DNA of 64,000 bases from Halomarina pelagica (GTDB taxonomy: Archaea > Halobacteriota > Halobacteria > Halobacteriales > Haloarculaceae), in NCBI RefSeq assembly GCF_024228315.1, contig NZ_CP100454.1:248001-312000 (forward strand), given 5' to 3'. Below are positions 16,421-23,175 of this stretch, piece by piece. The notes under the pieces were generated by a model. It ran no database searches, was not told the DNA's origin, and saw only the letters and a program-made list of their open reading frames with translations. The translations under genes were made by a program, and so were the position numbers. The stretch's first letter is position 1. Every line of letters begins with the position of its first letter.

Positions 16421-16450
16421 TGTTTTTCGCGCCCTCCGGAGAGAACGAGG
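16421..16450 (+). promoter_or_regulatory. Intergenic module 4: T-tract plus hairpin
   Basis: TGTTTTTCGCG followed by CCTC...GAGG, with an inner CTCCGGAG palindrome. It starts 10 nt after the stop of the DUF6610-like gene. The stem is weaker than in modules 1, 2, 5 and 6, but the T-tract and position are the same. Confidence 0.5.
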
Positions 16451-16474
16451 TCGTGCTAGATCAGGCCCTCCGAG

Positions 16475-16834
16475 ATGGTGATTTCCGTGAGCCAACAACA
16501 GCAGTCGAACGACGTCTCGATCGATGCAATTCCAGTCGACGTAGCGAACAGCCAGTCAACCGGGGTCGAACCAGAAGATGTTCCCGAGGAGATTCGGTCG
16601 ATTACGCAAGCGCTCGCGTCCGAGCAGCCACCGACGAATCCGCTCGTCGCGCTGAAGGCCGCCCGCTGGTGGTATATCCATGGGAAGGGCGGCACTGATC
16701 CGGTGTTTCAGTGGGCCATCGAGTGGACGCGGCACCTCGTGACCGACAGGCCCAGCGACGTCGACCAGTTCGATTCATTTCTCGACTACCTCGTCACAGT
16801 CGGCTTCGCTGACGAGAAAGCCGCTCTTCGGTAA
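16475..16834 (+). CDS. Small conserved protein of plasmid cluster
   Basis: A 119-residue protein: a Gln/Ser-rich N-terminus (1-35), then VPEEIRSITQALASEQP, a basic-aromatic stretch LVALKAARWWYIHGKGGTDP and a helical end with SFLDYLVTVGFADEKAALR. GTG at 16487 (SQQQQ...) is an alternative start. I cannot name the family. Modules of the same type border it on both sides, so it belongs to the same train. Confidence 0.6.
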   Translation: MVISVSQQQQSNDVSIDAIPVDVANSQSTGVEPEDVPEEIRSITQALASEQPPTNPLVALKAARWWYIHGKGGTDPVFQWAIEWTRHLVTDRPSDVDQFDSFLDYLVTVGFADEKAALR

Positions 16835-16844
16835 CCGCCGTCGC

Positions 16845-16876
16845 GAGTTTTTTATGCGCCGTCAGGGGTGCGGCGC
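16845..16876 (+). promoter_or_regulatory. Intergenic module 5: T-tract plus hairpin (best example)
   Basis: GAGTTTTTTAT followed by the perfect hairpin GCGCCG-TCAGGGGTG-CGGCGC (stem 16856-16861 and 16871-16876). It begins 10 nt after the preceding stop and ends 44 nt before the ATG of the ArdC-like gene. Confidence 0.65.
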
Positions 16877-16920
16877 GGGCTGAATTGAAGCGATCGCAGT
16901 AAGGCGAATCTCAGAACATC

Positions 16921-17847
16921 ATGGCTACGACTAGCGACTCGTCGGCCTCCTTCGAGGAGACCGACACACGAAAAGACGAGATGCACAGTACGATCGAAGC
17001 ATGGATCGACGACCTCGTTGGCGACGTTGATGCGGTGCAGGCCAGCGATGAGTTCCAGGAGTGGCTCGACGTCCAGAGTCGGTTCCACGACTACTCCCAT
17101 CGCAACACGCTGCTCATCAAACTCCAGTGTCCCGAGGCGACGAAGGTCGCTGGCTTCAACACCTGGCGGAATGAGTTCGACCGGCACGTCCAGGAGGGCG
17201 AACAGGCGATCTGGATCTGGGCACCGATCATCACGAAGCAGTGCCCGGAGTGCGAGAACTCGCCCAGTTACCACGAGAACAGCGATTGTGAATACGACGA
17301 GACGCCACCCGAAGAGTGGTCGAAAGGGCTCGTGGGATTCAAACCGGCCGCTGTCTTCGACGTCTCTCAGACCGAGGGAGAGCCGCTTCCCGAGCTAGAA
17401 ACTGAGGCGACAGGCGACGCTGAGGACCTCGTACCCGCTCTCACAGACGCAGCGGATGATCTCGGCGTGACGGTTCGCATCGTCGACGCTGACGAGTGGG
17501 CGCACGGCGACGCAAAGGGGGTCTGCAAACAGCGGGATATCCATGATTTCACGCCGATCGTTGAGGCGAAAGCACGGACGAACCAGGCCGACCTCGCGGT
17601 TACGCTAATTCACGAGTTCGCGCACGCGCTGCTCCATTTCGACGTCGATGACAAGGCCGAACGGTCAAAGCGCGAAGTCGAAGCGGAAGCCGTCGCGTAC
17701 ATCGTTGGTCGGTATTGCGGCCTTGAAACGAGCGGCTCAGCGTTCTATCTCGCCGCGTGGCAGTATGACGAACCAGAGTCGATCCAAGATCGTTTCGGAC
17801 GGATTAGCAGCACCGCAGAGGAGATCATCGACGTGATCGATGGGTAG
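16921..17847 (+). CDS. ArdC-like antirestriction protein with zincin domain
   Basis: A 308-residue protein. Residues about 20-140 match the ArdC-type ssDNA-binding domain: WLDVQSRFHDYSHRNTLLIK, then ATKVAGFNTWRNEFDR and AIWIWAPI. Family members begin with such a region and protect incoming single-stranded plasmid DNA. A zinc knuckle follows (CPEC...C, about 103-118). Residues about 215-260 are a metallopeptidase-like domain with HEFAHALLH and a downstream EVEAEAVAYIV, the ImmA/IrrE-like gluzincin pattern. It is typical of conjugative or plasmid DNA and supports a plasmid origin for this train. Confidence 0.85.
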   Translation: MATTSDSSASFEETDTRKDEMHSTIEAWIDDLVGDVDAVQASDEFQEWLDVQSRFHDYSHRNTLLIKLQCPEATKVAGFNTWRNEFDRHVQEGEQAIWIWAPIITKQCPECENSPSYHENSDCEYDETPPEEWSKGLVGFKPAAVFDVSQTEGEPLPELETEATGDAEDLVPALTDAADDLGVTVRIVDADEWAHGDAKGVCKQRDIHDFTPIVEAKARTNQADLAVTLIHEFAHALLHFDVDDKAERSKREVEAEAVAYIVGRYCGLETSGSAFYLAAWQYDEPESIQDRFGRISSTAEEIIDVIDG

Positions 17848-17888
17848 GTCAGTGTAGCGCGTCGATGAACAGCTCTCCACGTCGCCGT

Positions 17889-17922
17889 GAGTTTCTATTG
17901 CGCCGCGGAAGGGTGGCGGCGC
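17889..17922 (+). promoter_or_regulatory. Intergenic module 6: T-tract plus hairpin
   Basis: GAGTTTCTATT followed by GCGCCGC-GGAAGGGTG-GCGGCGC: stem of 7 bp at 17900-17906 and 17916-17922, 9-nt loop. It lies 41 nt after the ArdC-like stop and 35 nt before the next ATG. Confidence 0.6.
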
Positions 17923-17957
17923 GCGTGATCGTGCGTCGACCGGGATAGAACGAATCC

Positions 17958-18823
17958 ATGACTGAACAGTACCTCACGACGGTTCTCGACGAAGCCCGCC
18001 AGACAATCGAAAGCCATCCGCAAGTCGGCTACGGAACCGAACAGCCACTCCACGAACACCTGCGTTTCGCGGTACTCCGGCTGCTGGAGAACGAGGCTGA
18101 AGACACCCATACGGGCGAATCACGTGTTCCAGGGATCACGGTCGGGTACGGGAACGATGCGGCGATGTTCGATCACTGGAGAGACGAGGTTGAGTGGTGG
18201 ACCGACATCGACCGCAAGAGCACTGTACGCGGTTTCGCATCTTCTACGAGCAGTCAGCCCAAGACGAGTTGCCGCGACGGGCGTTGGAGGTGATGACGGC
18301 ACTCGGCGCGTGGCGCGTCTGGGAGGGGCCAGCTGCAGCGTGTGGCTCCTACGATCACCGCGGTCGACGCGAAGCACACTTTCTCCTCCACTACAATCAC
18401 CCGATTGAAGAGCACCTGGCTCGCCTCGTGGAACCCAACGACCCCGCTCTTGCCCCAGACGGTGGATGGGTGGCAACCAGAGACACCCAGAGCGCCATCA
18501 GACCAGAGATAGATACGGTTTCGGCAGAACCTTCAGCCGATGAGCTCGCACCGCGAATGCGGCGAGCATGCGACGAAGAGATGGACGTCTCACTCTTGAA
18601 GAAGGGCGGCGTGTACGAGGTTCATTCAGAGTCCGGGAATTTCTACGATGTCGATGTCGCCGCTGAGACGTGTACATGTCTCGACTGGCAGCGACGCGAA
18701 CCTGAAGGGGGCTGTAAACATATGCGCCGCGTCGATATCGAAATCGATGCAGGGAACGTTCCCCGACCAGACGGACGCCTCCCTCGCACAGAATCGGAAC
18801 AGCAGCCAAATTCGACACTGTAG
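17958..18823 (+). pseudogene. SWIM zinc-finger protein, one apparent -1 frameshift
   Basis: From ATG at 17958 the frame reads MTEQYLTTVLDEARQTIESH with PLHEHLRFAVLRLLENEAED, an N-terminal domain typical of plasmid proteins, and continues to EVEWWTDIDRKS. Near 18212-18220 the sense passes to the next frame (RFRIFYEQSAQDELPRRALE) and runs to the stop at 18821-18823. One missing base in CGCAAGAGCAC would restore a protein of about 288 residues. The C-terminal part has a SWIM zinc motif, CTCLDW...GGCKHM (about residues 240-258), a nucleic-acid or protein-binding module. Modules of the train border it, so the intact gene was part of that operon. Could also be programmed frameshifting or a sequencing error. 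Confidence 0.7.
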
Positions 18824-18852
18824 GCTGTCAGCAGCCACCTAGACTTAATCTT

Positions 18853-18870
18853 ATTCTTAATATTAAGAAT
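18853..18870. repeat. AT-rich palindrome, family copy 1
   Basis: Perfect 18-bp palindrome ATTCTTAATATTAAGAAT, centred on TTAATATTAA, between the SWIM gene end and the end of the ADP-ribosylglycohydrolase gene. Related sequences lie at 20942, 35829, 38358, 40004 and 40165. Could be an operator or a replication-protein site; in this convergent position a terminator role is also possible. Confidence 0.6.
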
Positions 18871-18893
18871 GGGCTAGACCAAGCCCTGGGAAG

Positions 18894-19832
18894 CTAGCTA
18901 ACGGAACTCTCGTCCACGGTGAATTCTGCAGTCATAAGTACCGACTCGAGGCGCGCGATTTCATCGGCACACTCCAACTCGCCGGTCCATCGATCGGGGA
19001 ATGCGTCTGCCCCGAACCGAGCCCCTGCGACAGCTCCCGTAACTGCACCGACGGTGTCGGTGTCATCTCCCATATTTACAGCAGAGACGATGGCATCCTC
19101 CGCCGTGTCCGCTGTAAGTCCGTGATACAGCGATGTTTGCAGCGTATCGACCACGTAGCCGCTTGCACTGAGCGTGTCGGGATTGATACCGTCCGGAACC
19201 GAGCGTAACGCTGTGAGGAGTTCCTCGGGGGCATCGGCTTCGATATGGTCGAGAGCGTCTCTGAGAGGGGTTGGTCGCTGGGCTACTAATCCTGCCAAAG
19301 TGAGATTGAGCACGATACAGCCATACGTGCAGCGCGGATCCGCGTGCGTGATCGCTGAAGACGTCGCACTCACACGTGCAAGGTCACTCCACTCGTCCCG
19401 AAAGGCGATCGAATACGGCGCACAGCGCATTACGCTCCCATTCCCAGCATTGCTCCCTTCGGCGCGGGACTCCCACACCTGCTGGCCAGCATCACGCCAG
19501 GATGTTCCGTGTTTGATGTTCTGGAAGGCATCGCTGGTCATCAGGCCAATGTCGAACGGACCACTGTCGTACCAGGCGACGAAGCGCTCAGCGATATCGT
19601 CCGGCCTGAACGCGTGATGCTCGGCAAGGCTTCGGGCAATACAGAGCGCCATTTCGGTATCGTCAGTAATGGTCCCTGCAGGCTGATTGTGCGTCCCGTG
19701 GCCCAGCATCTCTGTAACCGTTCCGTGCGTCTGCGAGATCTGGTGTGAGGAACGGAATTCGATGGGACGTCCGAGGGCGTCGCCACAAGCAAGTCCTAGA
19801 AGAACGCCAGCCTCAGCAGCTGTTGACGACAT
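18894..19832 (-). CDS. ADP-ribosylglycohydrolase family protein
   Basis: A 312-residue all-helical enzyme. The dimetal signatures are present: GLACGDALGRPIEF (about residues 13-26), TDDTEMALCIARSLAEH (about 57-73), and the C-terminal NMGDDTDTVGAVTGAVAGARFG (about 258-279), whose Asp residues bind two Mg2+ ions. Family members remove ADP-ribose from proteins (DraG-like) or hydrolyse related compounds. It is read divergently from the phosphoesterase at 19899, 66 nt away, so the pair may share a promoter region. Complete and of normal length. Confidence 0.9.
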   Translation of the reverse strand: MSSTAAEAGVLLGLACGDALGRPIEFRSSHQISQTHGTVTEMLGHGTHNQPAGTITDDTEMALCIARSLAEHHAFRPDDIAERFVAWYDSGPFDIGLMTSDAFQNIKHGTSWRDAGQQVWESRAEGSNAGNGSVMRCAPYSIAFRDEWSDLARVSATSSAITHADPRCTYGCIVLNLTLAGLVAQRPTPLRDALDHIEADAPEELLTALRSVPDGINPDTLSASGYVVDTLQTSLYHGLTADTAEDAIVSAVNMGDDTDTVGAVTGAVAGARFGADAFPDRWTGELECADEIARLESVLMTAEFTVDESSVS

Positions 19833-19898
19833 ATCCCCTTCTTTGAGATTCGGTGATAAAACTATTAATCAGTGACAGCAGTGGTATCAGCAATCGCT

Positions 19899-20921
19899 AT
19901 GGAGAATACGTATGCTGATATTCGAAAAAAGCAGCATCTCGATATTACAGTCAAGGTTGTGACGTGCAGACCGGGTTCAGGTTCTCGACGCGCCTTCGAG
20001 ATGACTGTCGAGGACGTTGACGGGACTTCATTCTCATTTACAGTTTGGGTGAAAAGCTCGAACGGGCGGGACTACCCGTGGCAGGAAGGGCATTGGTATC
20101 GACTTCACTCTGCATATGGGGAGGTGTGGCCAGCTGGCCGAGAGCTGCATGGGACGGGCAAGCTCGAGATCGAACACAAAGGCGTTCGCCCGACCGACCG
20201 CCGTGCGAAGCTTCTCTACCTGACTGATACCCATCTGGGAAAGCAAACAGCCGGTCATAAAAACAATTCTTGGAAGATCGACACCGTCGCTGGATTCAAC
20301 GCTGCGATTGGCCTCGCGATTGAGCATCGTGTCGATGCCGTTGTTCATACTGGCGACGTCTTTCATAACGATACCAGGAACGGGATTCCAGATTCGATCG
20401 AAGAAACATGCCATGATCGTCTCACTGAGTTGGCGAACGCCGGGATTCCGTTTTATTTCATCTACGGCAACCATGCGCGGAAAAAGGGGAAAGTCTGTCT
20501 CGAACAGTTCTGTGACGCAGGATTGGCTACGCATCTCCGCTCCCGTCCTATTGTGATCGGTGATGCCGTCGCACTCTATGGAGTCGACTATCAGAAATCG
20601 TGGGACCACGGTCAGCTAGGCTTTGAGCGTCCACCAAGCGGAGTCGCGACTCTCCTCTGTATGCACCAGTCGGTTGCACCGCTTACGGGAAGTCCGAACC
20701 CTGATTGCCACTTACAGGAAGTACTCGAAGAGAGCACGATTTCGATTGACGGGCTTGCTCTCGGCCATCTTCATACGAACGCTGAGAAAACCCTGAATGG
20801 CTGCTCCGCGTTTTGTGGTGGGGCGACAGAACGACTAACCAACGACCTAGAGCCAAGCGTAGAAACCATCACTATCGAGAAGGGAGAGATCCGCCGTCAA
20901 CGACATCTTTTGGGCGATTAG
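19899..20921 (+). CDS. Mre11-like metallophosphoesterase with N-terminal OB-like domain
   Basis: A 340-residue protein. Residues about 1-95 are strand-rich (LDITVKVVTCRPGSGSRRAF, FSFTVWVKSSNG) and look like an OB nucleic-acid-binding fold. Residues about 105-330 hold the calcineurin-like phosphoesterase motifs in order: LTDTHLG (D-x-H), GDVFHND (GDxxH), YGNHARK (GNH), MHQSV, and GHLHTN (GHxH). This is the metal cluster of Mre11/SbcD-type DNA nucleases. An upstream GTG at 19872 could add nine residues; ATG at 19899 fits better. It is divergent from the ADP-ribosylglycohydrolase. A role in DNA processing is likely. Confidence 0.85.
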   Translation: MENTYADIRKKQHLDITVKVVTCRPGSGSRRAFEMTVEDVDGTSFSFTVWVKSSNGRDYPWQEGHWYRLHSAYGEVWPAGRELHGTGKLEIEHKGVRPTDRRAKLLYLTDTHLGKQTAGHKNNSWKIDTVAGFNAAIGLAIEHRVDAVVHTGDVFHNDTRNGIPDSIEETCHDRLTELANAGIPFYFIYGNHARKKGKVCLEQFCDAGLATHLRSRPIVIGDAVALYGVDYQKSWDHGQLGFERPPSGVATLLCMHQSVAPLTGSPNPDCHLQEVLEESTISIDGLALGHLHTNAEKTLNGCSAFCGGATERLTNDLEPSVETITIEKGEIRRQRHLLGD

Positions 20922-20941
20922 AGAGCCGCTTAATCTTACCA

Positions 20942-20951
20942 TTAATATTAA
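20942..20951. repeat. AT-rich palindrome, family copy 2
   Basis: TTAATATTAA core flanked by TTAATCTTACCA on the left, 21 nt after the phosphoesterase stop and about 118 nt before the gene at 21070. Less symmetric than copies at 18853 and 35829. Confidence 0.5.
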
Positions 20952-21069
20952 CATCTTGCCGAGCTGGGATCGCTACTGAATTCTCGAGGCAAACATATGC
21001 CAGAGAAGGAGAGATATCAACCAATACCTATATCATGATGAGTCTCCCGTCGTATTAATAGATTGGCTT

Positions 21070-21891
21070 ATGTCTGGAAATTCAGAAACCCCACTCGACG
21101 TAATCGACCAGTACACGGGGAAGGTCTTCCGGCTTTCCAGCACAGCGGGAAGCCTTGACCTCGACCGGTTGCCGGATATGCTGAGTGGGAAGCGGATTTT
21201 CCTAGACCCTCCAAAGGAATATCAGAACGAGGAAATCGAGGTACCAGAGATTTTCAAGACCAATGGCGAAGTTCGAATTATGACTACTGTGGAGAACGTA
21301 GAGAGAGTTTCTGATGGGGATCTTGACATCGTTACTGGAGATATCATTCTGGATGAGACCGGTTCAGTGATGTTTCGTAATCAGCAAGTTCTTCTCCTCG
21401 ACACAGAATCAGTTCAATTTGTTGTTTTCGAGTATGAAAGCATGCACTACATCTCGCTTATTGCCGGGCGCAAGCTCGTCGATAATGTACTGAAGATCCT
21501 TGGTGATGACTTCGAGGATGAGAACCTCTCTCTTACAGAGATTCTTCTGAGTTCTTCGGATATCGATAAGGTGGCGGACGATCTCGCCGATGAACTTCTG
21601 AACACGACGTTCCAAGACTATCCGCAATCGTCAATCGATAAGAAATACATCTCTGGACGTGGCTATCAGAACGAACCTGAATACCAGGAAGAGAAACGTC
21701 GCGGTGCAGTTCGAACCCACATGATGGCTACTGAAAAGCTGATTGACGGAAGTGAGAAAGTGGTGGGCTTGTCAGAGGATGCTCTGGTGAGGAGCTATTC
21801 TAATCTCGCTCTCCACACGTACTTAAACATGATAAGAGATTATATTCTTCCGCCCATCTCTACGCAGGCAACAGTAACTGACTTCCAATAG
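21070..21891 (+). CDS. Unknown protein, first of a two-gene cassette
   Basis: A 273-residue soluble protein without recognised family. It starts MSGNSETPLDVIDQYTGKVF. Residues about 60-140 are strand-rich (EVRIMTTVENVERVSDGDLD, MFRNQQVLLLDTESVQFVVF), followed by helices (ILGDDFEDENLSLTEILLSS, DDLADELLNTTFQDYPQ) and a C-terminal helix ending ISTQATVTDFQ. No signal peptide, membrane helix or catalytic motif is evident. Base composition is more AT-rich than the neighbouring plasmid train, suggesting separate transfer. It is followed 30 nt downstream by the equally orphan gene at 21922. Confidence 0.6.
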   Translation: MSGNSETPLDVIDQYTGKVFRLSSTAGSLDLDRLPDMLSGKRIFLDPPKEYQNEEIEVPEIFKTNGEVRIMTTVENVERVSDGDLDIVTGDIILDETGSVMFRNQQVLLLDTESVQFVVFEYESMHYISLIAGRKLVDNVLKILGDDFEDENLSLTEILLSSSDIDKVADDLADELLNTTFQDYPQSSIDKKYISGRGYQNEPEYQEEKRRGAVRTHMMATEKLIDGSEKVVGLSEDALVRSYSNLALHTYLNMIRDYILPPISTQATVTDFQ

Positions 21892-21921
21892 CTCTCTGGG
21901 CAGTCAGGCCTTTGATTTATA

Positions 21922-22731
21922 ATGGACATATCCCTCATCGCTCAACTGCTCGATGCGCTCGGAGATGCGTCTCTACTTTTGATAGGTGGTTACGTTCTCA
22001 AGAAAGTTGGAGACGCAATCTTAGTCCGTCTCATTGGGGATCGTCTTATCGACAGAGTCGTCCGAAAGGCGACGAAACGATTCAAGGCGTTCACAACTCG
22101 GTTCAAGAAAATCAAGACGGACTTCGAGTTCACAGCTTCCATCCGCGATAGCCCAAAAATCAGTGAAGCGAAAAGCTCTGTTGAGTCCACTCTAAAGGCC
22201 ACTCAGTCGTTCAGCAAGGACAATATCCACATTGAGCGTGTTAATTGGATTGATGAGCAAACCATAGAAGGAAAAATTCGTTACCTAGAATCGGATCCGT
22301 TGACCGTCTCAATCCATCTTCTTCAGGACAACGACTCGTTCTCGAATCCCGGTGTCGATACTATCGAGGACGCTAACCTGAGCAGTATCAGTGTAAGTAT
22401 TCGATTCGAGTTTCCCTTTCACGATTTGAAAGGTACACTCATCAACCTCAGCACCTTCGCAGGGTTCCTTCGTCAAGGATTGAACCAAGAATTCGATATT
22501 CGGAGATTCACCCACAGTCGCTTCGTTATTGGGTCTCTTGAGAACGACCTAACGCTTGACGAGTGGATTGAACAGGAGCGCTTCGAGGTTAGCCTACTCC
22601 TCCGCGACGATAGTAATGAGAGGTCTGTCGAATTTATGGGAGATAGTGCAATCGTGACCTCTCCCTATTCAGAAATTGATGACACCACGGCGGAGTACAT
22701 TAGGGCGACTCTTCTCAATTATTACCTTTAA
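21922..22731 (+). CDS. Unknown protein with N-terminal membrane segment, second of cassette
   Basis: A 269-residue protein. Residues about 5-40 (LIAQLLDALGDASLLLIGGY) are hydrophobic and amphipathic, followed by a strongly basic helix (DRVVRKATKRFKAFTTRFKK, about 48-67), as in proteins anchored at the inner face of the membrane. The remaining 200 residues are strand-rich and soluble (SISVSIRFEFPFHDLKGTLI, RFTHSRFVIGSLENDLT). I do not recognise it. Closely linked to 21070 and upstream of an OLD nuclease, so a defence-type pair is possible but unproven. Confidence 0.6.
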   Translation: MDISLIAQLLDALGDASLLLIGGYVLKKVGDAILVRLIGDRLIDRVVRKATKRFKAFTTRFKKIKTDFEFTASIRDSPKISEAKSSVESTLKATQSFSKDNIHIERVNWIDEQTIEGKIRYLESDPLTVSIHLLQDNDSFSNPGVDTIEDANLSSISVSIRFEFPFHDLKGTLINLSTFAGFLRQGLNQEFDIRRFTHSRFVIGSLENDLTLDEWIEQERFEVSLLLRDDSNERSVEFMGDSAIVTSPYSEIDDTTAEYIRATLLNYYL

Positions 22732-22932
22732 ATGGCGGCTCTCAAATCGGCGCTATCATCCAATCGGGTCAGCGTGAGTGAGCGGCTCGTTGTATGTGTA
22801 TTATTTCCGAAATAAGGGAGAATATTGAAGCTGGATCACAGAGCCCTCACACCCTCATATGACCAACAAATCCTTCAGAGTTATATACTGATTGTACTCA
22901 TGTATTCTCAATATCATCAGACAGAGTTTACA

Positions 22933-23175
22933 ATGGCTACTCAACATAACCCCTCCAGCTTACCTCCAAGACAAGATGTTAGACAAATACAGGCCTGTCT
23001 CGGGCTATTTAGAGAATACGGGGTGAGCTGCGGTTCTACAGGGCCACCTGGTGCATCTGAGGCTTACCAAGCAGGTCTCAATTCAATCCCGTGGCCAAGC
23101 CTCCAAATTATCTGCTTATTGCTGGAAGCAGATAGAGAGGTTCTGATAAAGTCCAAGGGGAGTAACAATGACTGA
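22933..23175 (+). CDS. Small unknown protein overlapping the OLD nuclease gene
   Basis: An 80-residue protein starting MATQHNPSSLPPRQDVRQIQ, with LGLFREYGVSCGSTGPPGAS and a C-terminal helix (WPSLQIICLLLEADREVLIK). An upstream in-frame ATG at 22825 exists, but the preceding residues look random. Its last codons overlap the start of the OLD gene by 8 nt (ATG at 23168, TGA at 23173-23175), so the two are translationally coupled. The small size and coupling suggest an accessory subunit or regulator of the nuclease. No family recognised. Confidence 0.5.
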   Translation: MATQHNPSSLPPRQDVRQIQACLGLFREYGVSCGSTGPPGASEAYQAGLNSIPWPSLQIICLLLEADREVLIKSKGSNND

